DNA of 64,000 nt from assembly GCA_947561585.1 (NCBI GenBank), contig CANNZV010001472.1, positions 1 through 64,000 on the forward strand, in the 5' to 3' direction. Both the position numbers and the translations under genes were made by a program. The notes beneath the pieces are model-generated. The model was not told the origin of the DNA. It was given only the letters and a program-made list of their open reading frames with translations, and did not search any database. This document shows, in pieces, positions 12,511-25,249 of the stretch (position 1 is its first letter; every line of letters starts with the position of its first letter). The stretch is from Caprella mutica (Eukaryota > Arthropoda > Malacostraca > Amphipoda > Caprellidae).

Positions 12511-15101
12511 TATTCATTTTGGAATCATTGCAATTGTCTTTGGAAGGAAAATCAGTTGGTCCTGAATATTAAATTTTTCCATCATTTCGTATTACTGTAT
12601 ATAGACATTAAACATTTCATTTGGGGGAACACTTGCAATTGAAACATTTTTTTTTTTCGTTCCTATTTGAACAAAAAGTTGTCATATACCCAAATATTGA
12701 ACAATAATTACCGGGAAAATTACTAAAAATAGAGAGAATAATGATTATTCATATAATAATTATTACCTTTTCATTCTCAATTTGATTTTCTAACTTGGAC
12801 TTCAAGTCAAAGTTAACAACAAAGAAGAGCGTTAGTTATTAGACTGAATTCAAAAGGAAGAGAAATACTGTGGACGTTCCCAAAGCTCTAATCTCAACCA
12901 GATATCATCAGAGGGATATTCTCATGGGAATATATTGCCAATCTTGCAAAAAGAATAAATAGTTGTTGATGCAGTGGGTATAAATAAATAGTGGAGGAGA
13001 ATCTATGTAATGAATGGTGTTCGGAGCTGCTGTTTTCTTTGAAACAGAGCTCTAATTTTTAGTTTTATAAGCTCATATTTGATAAATGAAGTTATATCAA
13101 AACTAATTAAATTCCATTTTATGCGCACCTTATTTTATCTTGGCATAAATGTATTCAATCTGATATACAGTATACTTGCAATAATGTTTCGCTGACGTTT
13201 AGTATTTTGTCTGATTGAAACTCCCTCACCAGGATTACCGAGTCTGGTTTATCTGCCAAACGATACAAATTATATCACATTGAATGCTAATACTATCACA
13301 TGAAATACTAATACTCTCACAAGAATTGTAAATACTTTCATGTGTAATGCTAATGGAAGTGCAGCATTGAATTGCTTTTTCAATTATAATTGCACGGAAG
13401 ATAGAACAATAAGAGGTTAGGATAAAATTGCAATTTAGTTCACTATAGATGGTGTAAACTGCCTATTAGGATGCAATTGCTCCATGTTACGAGGTACCTA
13501 GTGTGCAGAAAAAGTTTTGAAATGAAGAAACACATGTTCAGAAAATTGCAACAATTGAAAGATTATCGTTGGATATAATTTAAAAGAATATATTAGAATT
13601 ATAGAGTTTCAACAATGAACAACATGATAATTACGATTAAATTGTCTATTATTATATCACAATTGAATGGTTGCCATTATAGCATAATATTTTGTTGTGT
13701 TTCATATTTACGTACTAATGATACGATATCACGAGGTGAGAATGAGAATCAAAAAAATTTGGTATTTTATAACTGTACCATTAAATTTTATGCATTTATA
13801 TTACACTGCAATCGTGTATAAATAAATAATTAAAACTATCAACACAGACTTTACCATTAAAAAATGGTAAATGAAAGATCCAGCTGCATGTTTGATCTGC
13901 CAAAAATCCTTTGGGATTTTATTGAACACAACATTGTAGGATTCATTTACAGGAAGTCGAATTAATGATAAAAAACTTAGGAAATCAGTTAGAATATGAT
14001 CATCATCATCTTCACGAGTTTGGTACTCAGTTCACAAAATTTTAGAAGTATATTTTCAAAAGAGACTTTTACAAAACACTGCCATAGATCATTGGGGGAG
14101 ATTACAGATCAGAGAATGTGATTCCTCATTAGCAATCTTATGATACGAACAATCCGATTGATATTTGACTGCTTCTGCAGTTTCGAGGAAGCATGGAAAA
14201 TATACCACTCAATAGATGTGAATTTCAAGAATGTTTCTTCTAACCTTGTATATCATTATATTGTCACTCTATGGAAAAACAAGGTCAATCCAAAATTGTC
14301 AGTATTTGAAAACATTTTGTATCATTTAACATTCAATAAACCATACTCAAAAATAATTGTCTATGTGAAATTCAAAAATTTGAAATAATTTTTCAATATA
14401 TGAATATGTTATAAAAATACATTATTTCTGTCATAATAACAATAGTACTGATCTAACTTTTCCAATTTTCCATTGCTTAATTGTATTCGATCTTAGCGTA
14501 TAATTTCAAGTAACTTTTCTCATATTATAAGGGTACCTCTTCGGTAACTTTTAAACTTAAACGTACATATTTTCCTCTTGGTAGACCTCGTCACACAGAA
14601 CAAATGTCAGATCTATCACAGAAGTTTTATTAAAGAAGGTGAATTAATTTTATGTGATGGTTGTGGCTCAAAGTATTCCTGATGGGTAATACTTATAATT
14701 GACAGCAGTACTCAAATAAATTAATTATGTTCAATTGATATTGATTTCAATGGGCAATTTTATACTACTACCAAAGATACCTTATAAAACCGAGAAGTCA
14801 TCACATAGTGTGGGATAGCCAAATCATTAAATTTCAGGACACGAGCACCATTGAAGTGTAAGATAAAGATCCCATCTTCAATTGTTTTATTCTTTCAAAC
14901 ATTGGCTTCCAAATATCTAAAAGTAGGTCGTACCTACATATTTCTATGAAAAAATAAATAGATTCGCTCTCTCGTTCTCGAGACTCCTAAAATCTTTTAA
15001 AATCTTTGACATATTTCTTGCGAATGAAATGAAGAAATTTTGGGAAGAAATTTTGAATGAATAAATTTTGGGGAAAATAAAAATGAAAACAGTGCAATAT
15101 A
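12511..15101. other. AT-rich non-coding DNA with a short array
   Basis: No supported gene; the 68- and 82-codon open frames at 13615 and 14140 have no domain or splice support. Around 13275-13350 a roughly 23-base unit (AATGCTAATACTATCACATG-like) recurs about four times. Confidence 0.45.
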
Positions 15102-16268
15102 CAGTGTGGCGCAAAAAAAAAGAAACCCATTTTCAAACTAGTTTATTTTATAAACTATCAATGCTAGAAATTTTCTAAAAACACAGTTTTATTCGTTTAC
15201 TTAAAATTAAACATCCTGCGGCAAATTTAAAAAAAAGTAAAAGAGAAGGGCTTGCGCGAGCACGAAATATATAAAAAAAAATCATAAGAGTATATTTCAT
15301 TTTATATGGATGTAAAAACATTAAATTCTACTATTTTTCGTAAAAAAATAAGATAAAATAAAACAAATAATTACAATATGAAAATTGGTTTTTGAAGGTA
15401 AAATTGATATCTTTATAAAAATCAGTTCGCCGTTAATTTGTATCTCCTATTCGAAACCCTCAAAATGCAGTTTTCAAAAGAACAAAGAGATTTTGTTGTG
15501 ACAAATCTTTAAAACAATGAAAGTTTTGCGCAGGTGAACAACGCCACATTTTGAACAACGCTTTCTGGAAAGATTTCCAACAACTATAAAACAATATTGA
15601 CGAATGTTAATAAGTTCAAAACGGAAGAAACCACCTTAAATTTGAATACAAAAATATCATGTCTCAGGAGAAAAGAATGAACACATCAAAACATTAATCT
15701 TTTTCTTGAACAGCATATTAAGAATACAAAAATGTAAATCAGAAGGTAAGGATTAGATTTCATTTAATAGATATTTCGCCGAATTTTTAAACATGATTTA
15801 AGATATTATTCTTTGAAGAAGCATGTAAGGCGCAAACTCTTAAAACTGATTTACCACACAGTCTAAATAATTTTGCAAAATTGTTTCTGCAAAAAAATGA
15901 ACATTTTGTAGAAGATATCGTGATTGGTGATGAAGATGTATTTCCATGATTGAAAGAGTCAATAAAAAAACGTTAATTGAATGTAAAATTGTAGGATATA
16001 ATTATATTTTTACTACTACCATATGGAAATAATTTATCTCTATTATATGAAATTTGTGTATTTTGTGCTCGCGCAAGCCCTTTTTATTTACTTCTTTTTT
16101 AATTCGCTGTAGGATGTTCAATTTTTTTTGTAACTTATAATAGTTTATCATGATAGATGCAGTAAAAGTAAAAAAAAAACTATGTATGTTTTTAGAAAAT
16201 TTCTATCTTTGGAAGTTTGTAAAATAAACTAGTTTAAAAATGGGTTTCCTTTTTTTTGCGCCACCCTG
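15102..16268. mobile_element. Mariner/Tc1-type element, 1167 bp, TA target duplication
   Basis: Left end CAGTGTGGCGCAAAAAAAA and right end TTTTTTTTGCGCCACCCTG are inverted, each flanked directly by TA (15100-15101; 16269-16270). The inverted similarity extends inward about 190 bases, including GGGCTTGCGCGAGC left (about 15248) and GCTCGCGCAAGCCC right (about 16067). TA duplication and these ends place it in the Tc1/mariner/IS630 group. It encloses a broken transposase and is too short to be autonomous. Unusually long terminal repeats for a mariner. Confidence 0.85.
15465..15975 (+). pseudogene. Broken mariner/Tc1-like transposase
   Basis: The ATG at 15465 opens MQFSKEQRDFVVTNL, followed by a stop and then NNESFAQV, a recursion that suits the N-terminal helix-turn-helix of this family. 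After several frameshifts a fragment near 15843 reads LLKTDLPHSLNNFAKLFLQ and then VIGDEDVF (about 15919), which contains the first catalytic aspartate in the GDE context normal for mariner/Tc1 enzymes. The segment holding the remaining catalytic residues is absent, presumably by internal deletion, because the right terminal repeat follows within about 100 bases. It lies wholly inside the element at 15102-16268. Confidence 0.75.
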
Positions 16269-16270
16269 TA

Positions 16271-19200
16271 TATTCCCGGCTTTCATACATTACTCAAACT
16301 TCTAAAGCTAACCTACGTGTAACTTTCGTTGTAACTTATATTAGAATTATAGCTGTCTGTTAGATGTTGTAATGATTTCGTATGATTAATATCAGTTTAT
16401 GTTTGTTTTTGTATACGAATAAAATTTACCAATTTTATATCCAATAAAATAGTTAATTTGTATGTACATTTTTCAATCAATGATTGACTCATACAAACAA
16501 ATAATGAAAAAAATATTCGAAAATCTTAAATATGAAATAATCGATTTTGTATCATAAGAAAAAATTCTGTTCTGTATGTAAAAAATTTTTTTATTGAAAT
16601 GCAGCGATTATATTTGGAGAAATTTCTTGATTTGTAATAAATACATATTATAATAAACATTATAATATGTTCACTCAGCTCAACTCACAGAAAATTGTTG
16701 CATTTAAATTGTTTTTTATCAGATTCATTACATTAAATTCCATAGAGAATTAGGAACAACAAAAAAATAGTTTAGTGTTATTAGTATTACTTTCAAAAGG
16801 AGGTACTCAATATTTAATTTTTTTTTTCCTTATAACAAACGCAATAGAAATATTCAAACAAGAAATTCGTAGCATCAAAGTCAACTATATCTGATTAGTC
16901 ACTCATACAAATGGAAAAAAATATTTAAAAGCAACAAACCAGATATCAAAGGCATTAATTAAATGAATTAATTGGAAACTATAAAACAGAATGATATAGA
17001 ATGATATTCACATCAATGTTTGGAAATTTCAAAGCTCCCATAACTTAAAGCTTCAAATATCAATGTTTGAATGTAGAGAATTAGTTTCTTCTATTTATAT
17101 AGTCATACGTGTATAATTCAATTCGAAATTAAATCTTCCAAAGCCTCTTCCTATCATAAGCTGCTTTTGTCAGAATATTTCCTCACTTATAGTTATAAAA
17201 AGTTTTCCAACCCAGACTATCTACGACTTACGTAGATATATAATCAGTATAGTGCAAAAAACATTATTTCTTTTTCTGGTAGGTTCAATTTTATTCACGA
17301 ATTCACATGCAAGATTTCTAAATATATTCATCAACAATTTGATTACCAAAGATAAAAAAAACTACTTCTTCAAAATTGTTTTTCTTAAAAAATGTATAGC
17401 TTCAAATGGCTTTCAAGTGACATAAAGCCTTCAGTTAATGGAGACTTCCTACCTTTGACACTCTGGAGAACATGAAGTCATGAAATAAACTGTAAAATAG
17501 TAAGATAAAATTTAGGATATCAACATTCATTCAGTGGATAGTCTCATATAAGACAAAGGAAAATGGTCAATTCTTTTAAACTCAACCATCTTCCTGAAAG
17601 TTATTTATTTATTAAAGTATTGACCCTTTAAAATTAAAATTCATAATTGCTCCAATAGAGTTGTTAATGCCAATCTTTGATGCCTAAAAATCACATTTTG
17701 TTGTGATTTTTGCATGCTATCTCACACTTAAGAAGTGAATGGTGAAAGGGAAAGAGAATAATTTAAATTTTATTTAGCAATATTACATACAATGGTTTAT
17801 TGCAGTTTTTGTGAGAGTTTTAATTAGAGATATACATTTTTATCAGTGAATTCTGATGAAAGCAGTATCTGACAAAATAACTGCTGCTTTTGTACTTCAA
17901 TATTGGTATTAGTACTATTGGATTATTTGACTATCCAGTGATCCATTAATAATGAATTCTGAAAGGATATAATTATTATTGTCTCCTTATTCAAAACAAC
18001 ATGGATATTTATGACATAATTAAATTTCATTTTCATTAAGATTTATCGCTTGTTTGCAAGAACAACGTCATAAACACACAAACATGTATTTTCGATTGAT
18101 CCAGTATTTAAATCATAAAATACTGATTATTTTGCCAAAAGTTGTATAATTGTAACTCAAAATTTGACCGCTAGAGAGGCTAAATGTCCTAACGATATAC
18201 CATTAAATGTACGTACATCGTACATTACAAGTACCAAAATTCCTCTCCTGAAAAAGAGCTTTTTAGAGTTTAGAACAAGCGATATATGCTAAAAATAGGT
18301 CTCTAGAAATATCATTTTTGCTTCAAAGCAAAAAGTGTAAACCAAAAGAAATTTGAAATATATGATATTAAATTCAATTCACTGAAAAATATTGTAATGC
18401 TAAGGGAAATTCTTAAATGTAAATGCTATGTGAATATCATTAGAAAAACTCTTTTACATTTAGCATATAATAAAACAATATTTACCTTCTTGGTGTTTTT
18501 ATCGAAGCCCATTTCTATTATTTAACCATTCGTTATAAAAATTTGATGAGTCACAAATTTATCTAACAGAATAACAGACTTTTTCCTAACATTTCAATAT
18601 TCCACCATCTCCTAATGATACATTTTGCTCCGTAGACAAAACTCCAGCTGGTGGAAATGATAAGCAAGCATCTGCTAGTAGAAAAAGTGAAGAAAATTTA
18701 TGAACACAAACGCCAACGTTCAAGTATCAATTTTAGTTTCTGAAGAGCTGCTCGTATTCTACTAAACTTTACATCGCATATTTGGGTTGAAGAAAATGTC
18801 TGTATTTTTTCAAACAGCCAATCCAGTCTAGCCTTCTACAGCTTTAATTATATGTACTTATTATTTTTCCGTAACCTTTGATCAGACCTTCATTCTCACT
18901 AAAATAAAGTTTCGATACTAATTTTTAACGTTGACTATGGTTAGTCATGAAATATTTTCAGAAAATATAATGCTCTTGACTCTGACGTAAACTTGAAAAA
19001 AGTTGAATAGTCATCGATTATTAAATAAAGGTTTTAATTTAATTTATTTGCAGAATATTGGTTGTGAATAGAGTGTGTTACTTTGATACACTTAATCAAA
19101 AAAATAAACTAACACTGTTTTCAGCAAAAACTAACGGGTATTTTCAGCAGGAAATAGTTTTACTGAATAATTGTCAAATTAAAATTATCGCGTTGTATGC

Positions 19201-19470
19201 CGACAATAAAAAAGTATTTAGCTTTGGTAAAAGTTTAAAATGCTTTTCAAAGTTGTTAATCCTTTAAAATTACTTCTCTTGTTTAACTTTCCATTCAGTA
19301 CACTAAATAAAAGAGGAAAACCAATTTTAACTTTTTATTGCGGTTAAACCTTTTCAGGTGTTCAGAAAAAACTTGTCCAATGGAACAAATTATGGGGAAA
19401 TGATCATAATTTGGTGAAGTATAATATATTGTATATTTATATATTAGTAGATTATATATATGTCACCTAG
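16271..19470. other. AT-rich non-coding DNA
   Basis: No gene or RNA recognised. The 69-codon frame at 19058 is unsupported. A short palindrome-like patch TGTACGTACATCGTACATTA occurs near 18208. Confidence 0.5.
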
Positions 19471-19849
19471 ATGTATTATCCCTTTCTTCAATTCTCATCT
19501 AGGAGGTATTACCTCACTCATTCCTTCCCATCCAGAAGGGCTCACCTCCACTTTCCAATCGCCAATCAAGTAGCGATGATAACAATTAGTTTCGAGTGTC
19601 TCAATCTGCAGGGAATATTCGATGCGATAAAATATTCATTCTGGAAGCAGTGACATCACTGAAACCAATGACAATGATTGCAGCAGTAATACCCCAATGC
19701 TGCTATTGCGCACATGTGGTAATACACCTGTTTTTTTTATTGCGCACAGGTTGTGATAACTTCGTTTTGTTATTGCGCACTAAATAGTGATAGCTAACCC
19801 TTTTATATACAGTAGCTCTCAAGGAACAATAATTAATGCAAATTCCTCA

Positions 19850-20460
19850 ATACCTCGCCTAAATTTCCCCTCACTCATCTTATTACCCCTCTCACCAAGT
19901 CCCAATACCCCCTCTCCTCGTCTCAAAACGTAGTACCCACTTTCCCTATCTTAAAACCTGATACTCCTTCTCCCCATATTAATACTTGATAACCCTCTGC
20001 TCCCCCCCCCCATCAAATAGCATTGTTAACACGATCGTAAAATTATTATTAATCAAAATAATAATTAAATAACACCTTATTCAATATTGATGCCTATATT
20101 AGAAGCTACACACTAAAAACTCATATAGAAATAATTCATTTACTTATATTTATTTATTTACAACACTCATATCCCCACCTAAATACCCATTCTCCCTTTC
20201 TTAATACCCCATTCTTACCCCATCTAAATCTCCCTCTCCTCTCCTCTCATCTAAATCCCCTTCTCCTCCCATCTCAATCCTTCTATCATCCTACATAAAT
20301 CCCATTCTCTCCATTTAGATTCCCTCTCCTCATCTATATCACACACTTCTCCATATAAATCCCTCTCTTTATTATCTAAGTCCACCTCTTCCACATTTTA
20401 ATAACTGTTTTTCCCCATTAAAATGCCTTCATCTCAATCTAATTGTCCCTTATGTTTTAA
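19850..20460. repeat. Pyrimidine-rich CATCTAAATCCCCCTCTCC-type array
   Basis: Degenerate units of about 20 bases (for example CATCTAAATCCCCTTCTCC) run with strong strand asymmetry: C and T rich on +. The array is split by an ordinary AT segment near 20031-20160. The same unit fills 31070-31380 in copy B, so it belongs to the mobile family and is not local simple sequence. Confidence 0.65.
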
Positions 20461-21077
20461 ACACAAATTTAATTAATCTGAAACAAATTTAAATACTTAA
20501 ACTTTACCTAACTAGTTAACTACTTATCTCAAGGGGCATAATACGATAGAAGTTTATTATTAATCAATATCATAATTGAGTGACACCTTATTCAATATTT
20601 TTATCTTTACTAAGAGCTAAACACTCAATTCGAAATAATTTATTTGCATACAAACATGATTAATAATGATGTGCGGTTATACTCCCTTACCACTAAATTT
20701 GCAGGGTGATCACCGCGCACGGTAGTGGCGGAAAAACCGCTGTAACTGAGAGAAGTTGAAATTTTGACATAATGTAACTGGTAATGTTTGTGTTAACATG
20801 TTAAAACAATATGAAACTTCAAATCTGTGTTCTACACACAGAGAAAGGATTAGTTGAATCAAATCATATTTGATTTGTTTTGACTAAATTTTATGGTTTA
20901 TCTGTGCGCCTACCTACGTGGTGAGTTGCAGGTACTATTTAATATGAGTTAAATTGACGTTGGTTAAAACAACACATATGTGAGTTGATTATTTTTAATT
21001 CCCGATGGTCACAACAACTACATGAGATAGTCAAAACTGCTCTTGATGGTTGAACCAATTATATGTAATGGTTAAAA

Positions 21078-21490
21078 CAACTACAGAACAAGGTTACATC
21101 AACTACTTGTGTATGTTTCTCCAATCACTCCTATGTGTTATACCAACTACTCGTGTAGGTTATACCAACTACTCGTGTAGGTTATACCAACTGCTTGTGT
21201 AGGTTATACCAACTACTCGTGTAGGTTATACCAACTACTCGTGTAGGTTACATTAACTATAAGTATAGGTTATACCAACTACTCGTGTAGGTTATACCAA
21301 CTACTAGTTTAGGTTACATTAACTACTCGTATAGGTGATATCAACTACTCGTGTAGGTTATATCAACTATTCGGTTAGGTTATATCAACTACTCGTGTTG
21401 GTTATATCAACTACTCGTGTAGATTACATCATCATCTCGTGTTGGTTATATCAACTACTTGTAAACTAAGTAAATGTATATCAACTATTA
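21078..21490. repeat. 22-bp tandem array GGTTATACCAACTACTCGTG
   Basis: About 18 copies of a 22-base unit (TAGGTTATACCAACTACTCG plus TG) with substitutions such as GGTTACATTAACT and GGTTATATCAACT. The sister element has the same array inverted at about 60665-61010. Subterminal tandem repeats are often transposase-binding sites in CMC and P-like elements; that role here is inference. Confidence 0.85.
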
Positions 21491-22093
21491 TAGTGTAGGT
21501 TGAAATATCGGTCTGGTTAGCAGTATCCAGACTTTTTCAGTCACTATATTTACTCTATTAAATTATAATCTCGAGTTAGGTCCCGGTATCAATTAGATTA
21601 GACTATTTATTTTCTAGGACCAAATCTAACATGTTCACATCTATTTTCTACTTTTGCTTTTGTGATATGCATACTATTTTAATTTTAAAAAATAATTAAT
21701 CACCTAGACCTATCCTTGCTTTTTGAAATGTTTTCGATCCTATGAATTGATATATGGTTATCAGTTGTAAATTAATAGATAAGATTGAATAAGTAATCTC
21801 ATTAGGTGAGTTTATAAATAAGTATTTAGATGACATAAATAACTTTACGTAGTGATAAATAGGTAGTCTAGATGAATTAATTAACCAGGCTAGATTAAAA
21901 AAGTTGATAAATCTTTGATATGCTGCAATTGTACTATAACTTAATGAATAATAAATTAATGATAAAGCCTTTATCTTCTAAACCATATTTTAGTGCAATT
22001 CATCTTACTCATAGGCATTGATATTGAAATATGCTAATAGAATTACCAAGGTCAAATTGAAAACGAAATGTAAACATTTAAGTTTTAGATTTA

Positions 22094-22154
22094 TTATTTA
22101 GAAGTACAATTTGAATTCTCGTCACTTTCTTTCACGACTGTAGGTTGCCAATTC
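22094..22154 (-). pseudogene. Candidate last exon (block D) of a relic element gene
   Basis: On the minus strand TTATTTCAG precedes GAATTGGCAACC, a good acceptor. One frame reads NWQPTVVKESDENSNCTSK and stops at TAA; the equivalent block in the sister (60007-60067) reads NWQPIVVTDSDEDSNCTFK and stops at the same place. The other open frame (ELATYSRERK) also ends at a shared stop, so the true frame is not settled. No family recognised. Confidence 0.35.
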
Positions 22155-22238
22155 CTGAAATAAGAGATTCGTATATTAATATATATTGAATAGAAATTCA
22201 CAGTATCGTTCATATACATTATCAATAACATCACCTAC

Positions 22239-22298
22239 TCTTTTTCCTTTTGTGATGAGATAGCGACAGCTTCGATATTCTTTTCATGTCTGGAATCC
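22239..22298 (-). pseudogene. Candidate internal exon (block C) of a relic element gene
   Basis: The minus strand shows a CTTTTAG acceptor, then a 60-base block almost identical to the sister at 59862-59922, then a donor-like GTAGGTGATG. Possible translations are RDSRHEKNIEAVAISSQKEK or IPDMKRISKLSLSHHKRKK. The sister has one extra A in the A-run before the donor, so at least one copy is frameshifted. The conserved block is better preserved than its flanks. Confidence 0.35.
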
Positions 22299-22379
22299 CT
22301 AAAAGCATATGAAAAAGTAAGAGCTAATCATATTGCAAATACATATTTAAAAATCATCTAATATTTTCAAATACTTACT

Positions 22380-22476
22380 TTGACCTAGCATAATTGTTCC
22401 TGAACCATTCAAAGGAATTGAAGAGGACTCCGATAGTTGATGACGTTGAACGACTTCATCAATTCTTCATCAAGAT
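22380..22476 (-). pseudogene. Candidate internal exon (block B) of a relic element gene
   Basis: The minus strand has CTACTTTCAG before ATCTTGATGAAGAATTGATG and a consensus donor GTAAGTATT after GGTCAAA. One frame reads EVVQRHQLSESSSIPLNGSG and goes on TIMLGQ. In the sister (59684-59780) the same frame is kept (QRHQPSESSSIPLN) but the donor is GAAAGTATT and so destroyed. The frame entering from the upstream block C-terminal to RTPTR would hit a stop, implying a frameshift in the first codons. No known domain. Confidence 0.35.
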
Positions 22477-22735
22477 CTGAAAGTAGATTCAGAAAATATA
22501 GAAAACCATATATTTATAAAGAAATGAAAAGAATTATTAACTGAGAATTCTTTCATATAGGTAAATTATTTATATAAAATGTTAAACTAATTATAAATCT
22601 TCAGATGCAGTATAAATTTAGCTCTAATAAATGCAATGGATTTTTCTAGCTAATCCTCATAATTTTGTTCATTATACACTCATAATGTAGACATTAATTA
22701 AATACCAAGAAAGTATAATATATCAAAAGGCTCAC

Positions 22736-22820
22736 CTCTGGTTGGAGTTCTCCCTGCTAAATCCCTGGACGGTGTTCTCCTCCGACTACCTCCCTGGATG
22801 GAGTTCTCCCAGTCATAGAA
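22736..22820 (-). pseudogene. Candidate upstream exon (block A), Ser/Arg-Thr-Pro repeats
   Basis: On the minus strand a frame reads ENSIQGGSRRRTPSRDLAGR followed by TPTR, ending at a donor-like GAG/GTGAGC at 22731-22735. The peptide is built from a short repeated motif (R-T-P-S/T-R), from DNA repeats of GGGAGAACTCCATCCAGG type. The sister retains a shorter version at about 58915-58960. It could be a low-complexity coding region or just a minisatellite. Confidence 0.3.
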
Positions 22821-23325
22821 AACTAGGGTCAAGTAGGTAAATTGCGGCACTTTAACTAACTGCGGTCTCTTATCTCAGAAACATTACTAACCATCATGAC
22901 TTCAAGGCACTCGTGAAATGAATAGAACCTATCATAAATTGAGCTTAAATTATGATGTTCAACAATTTAGTATATAGCTAAACTAATTTCAGAATGATTT
23001 TGAGACTCTCTTAATAGGGTCACAATTAGAAATTAAAGAACCGAATTTGGCTGTGTAACCCTACCTATAGGTACACCAACTAGTTTTAAAATATATAAAT
23101 TATCAGACCACTTTACTGGAGATACTAGGATAAATTCCGAAATATCGGACGGCTCCACATTTTCGGTCGCGTAAGAAAAACTATATCAAATTAACTTTTA
23201 TTTTAATTAGCTATTAGGTAGCTATATACTACATTTCATACGTGACCGAAAATTTGAAATCGCCTGATAATTTGGAACTTACCCTATTCTGAGGACAGCG
23301 CAGTAACTGCCTAGCCTATATAGAA

Positions 23326-23922
23326 GGGGTGTAGGTCATAGCCCCCCCGGTCATGAGCCCCCCCGGTCAAGAGCCCCCCCGGTCAAGAGCCCCCCTAGGT
23401 CATAAGCCCCCCGGTCAAGAGCCCCCCCCGGTCATGAGCCCCCCCGGTCACGAGCCCCCCGGTCACGAGCCCCCCTGTTTTTAAATCCTTATTTACCTAT
23501 ACTATTTAATCCTTATTGACACTTTTGTAGTTCATTACTAAATAGACATAAAATATATGTATATCGGGGGGCGTGCCGCCCCCCCAACCCCCCTGCCAGG
23601 TCATTAAACAATCATGAAGTGTGCAGTACAACAAACTAGCGGATACAACAAACTACATTAGTAACTCTCAGTTATTTCTATCTAAGTAATTCTTCATTTG
23701 TTTATAACTAGGTAAATAAGGATTAAAAAAACAGGGAGGGAGGGGGGGGGGGCTCGTGACCGGGAGTGCTCATGACCTAGGGGGGCTCATGATCGGGGGG
23801 GGGGGGGGCTCGTGACCGGGGGGGCTCATGACCGGGGGGGCTCATGACCGGGGGGGGGCTCATGACCGGGGGGGCTCATGACAGGGGGGCTCATGACCAG
23901 GGGGGGCTCTTGACCGTACCCC
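23326..23922. mobile_element. C/G-tract phrase-repeat element, 597 bp, 8-bp duplication
   Basis: Ends are GGGGTGTAGGTCA left and TGACCGTACCCC right. The flanks ATATAGAA (23318-23325) and ATGTAGAA (23923-23930) look like an 8-bp target duplication with one mismatch, confirmed by the uninterrupted sister sequence near 58750 (complement CCTATGTAGAAGG). The left arm is about nine copies of GGTCATGAGCCCCCC, the right arm the inverted phrase. The core (TTTTTAAATCCTTATTTACC to AATAAGGATTAAAAAAACAG) is also inverted at its edges. An 8-bp duplication is the rule for hAT elements; the ends are not typical hAT, so the family stays open. Confidence 0.8.
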
Positions 23923-24359
23923 ATGTAGAAGGTATTGACACTGAAAAAAAAACAGCTAGGTAGGTATGATGCTTAAGTTAACATATAATAATCTAGGAAA
24001 ATTAGTTTGGATATCAGTTTACAAACTGGAAGGCAGTAATCAAAATTTATTATTATAAAAGTTATATACTGATAATCAGCTCTTCAAATAACTACCTATA
24101 TAAAGCCACCAAACTATCAATCACCAATATTTTAGAATATTTAGGCAGACATTTATCAATTTATTAATGGAATTAATTAATAATCGATCGGCACCGATAA
24201 TACTATTTAATGCATATAACGCTATTGTTTGCACTTGAACTAAAATGGTATTGAGGAGCGTTCACATTCAACACGTAACACACTTGAAACAAGTTTTGTA
24301 CTGAAAAGTGTTATGCGAATAAATTAGCTTTGAGGAAAGCATAAGTTGCCACTTACTCA

Positions 24360-24940
24360 TTTGATTGAACTCACATCTAAACTTTAAAAAAAAGTAGCAC
24401 TAACTCTCATAGTAAGTTAATTTATACACCAGATAAATAAGATTAACAGTCTTTGTGGGTTACATTATCACACTATGTCATAGTTGTTTTAACTCACACC
24501 TAAACTTACAAAAATGTAGCGCCAACTCTCATAGTAAGTTAATTCATACACTGCAGAATACACTGGATTAACAGTCTTTGTGGGTTACTATAACACACTA
24601 TGTCATAGTTGATTTAACTCGCACCTAAAATTAAAAAAGTAGCGTCAACTCTCATAGTAAGTTAATTCATACACCAGATACATTGAAATGACAATCTTTG
24701 TGAGTTACTTCAACACACTATGTCCTAGTTGTTTTAACATATGTCTAAACTCCCAAAATGTAACTCCAACTCTCATAGTAAGTTGATTCAATCCATAAAA
24801 TGATTTGAATTAACTATGTTTGGTGACACACACGTCATAGTTGTTTTGACACACATGAAAACATGATTATAGTCAAACCAACTCACGTAATAAATTGATT
24901 CAAAGCATAAATTGTTGACCCATTAAATATGAGTAAACTT
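24360..24940. repeat. Subterminal tandem array of about 119 bp
   Basis: The landmark CTCTCATAGTAAGTTAA occurs at about 24402, 24521, 24650 and 24769, with ACACTATGTCATAGTTGTTT between successive copies. About four and a half units run to the right terminus. The sister has the array inverted at about 57850-58310. Confidence 0.8.
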
Positions 24941-25249
24941 TTTTCTCTGTGTAGAGTTATTGGAGAGTTTGCATGATTTAAAAATCACCAGTGCAAACAT
25001 TTTTTCAGATAGTTATGAGAACACCACATACATATTGCGACTTAGTTCTTGAAATACTTGTAGGATATTGTGTGTTATGATATATAATGGAATCATATAT
25101 AGCCTAAAACTAGTGGTTTTGAAATTATAATGGGTGCCGGGTGATACCCCATAAAAATGGTGTGCGTGGTGACAGCCCGTCCGACTCTATAAACAATATC
25201 ATTTCGTTTTTTTTTAATTATTTCATAGAAAATCTTCTTGCAAGATAAT

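Larger units (their letters stand above)
20835..24951. mobile_element. Large DNA transposon, CACACAGAG ends, TA duplication
   Basis: The left end is CACACAGAGAAAGG and the right end TTTTTTCTCTGTG, flanked by TA on both sides (20833-20834; 24952-24953). The uninterrupted paralogous site at 31891-31910 reads GTTCTAGAGTATTTGG, showing that one TA became two. The left subterminal region holds a 22-bp array (21078-21490), the right an array of about 119 bp (24360-24940). A sister copy lies inverted at 57839-61256. A 597-bp phrase-repeat element sits inside at 23326-23922. Ends beginning CAC with a 2-bp duplication suggest the CACTA/Mirage (CMC) group, but no transposase supports this; assignment is tentative. 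Confidence 0.85.
19680..25200. mobile_element. GCGCAC phrase-repeat element, copy A, interrupted
   Basis: Phrases like CTATTGCGCAC and GTGATAAC recur at 19703, 19737 and 19772, a related ATCACCGCGCAC is at 20711, and an inverted-looking GGTGATACCCC...GTGTGCG lies at 25139-25165. Between them is a pyrimidine-rich array (19850-20460) and a core beginning ACGATCGTAAAATTATTATT (about 20031). The whole is colinear with copy B (30585-32010): shared blocks include AACACCTTATTCAATATTGA, GTAGTGGCGG and GGAGAGTTTGC. Copy A is split by a 4.1 kb element at 20835-24951. No coding sequence is visible. The outer limits are approximate. Confidence 0.6.

Noticed and set aside
20835..21490. CRISPR-like regular repeat
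   Set aside because: The 22-bp units are directly adjacent with no unique spacers and the DNA is eukaryotic, so this is a subterminal tandem array.
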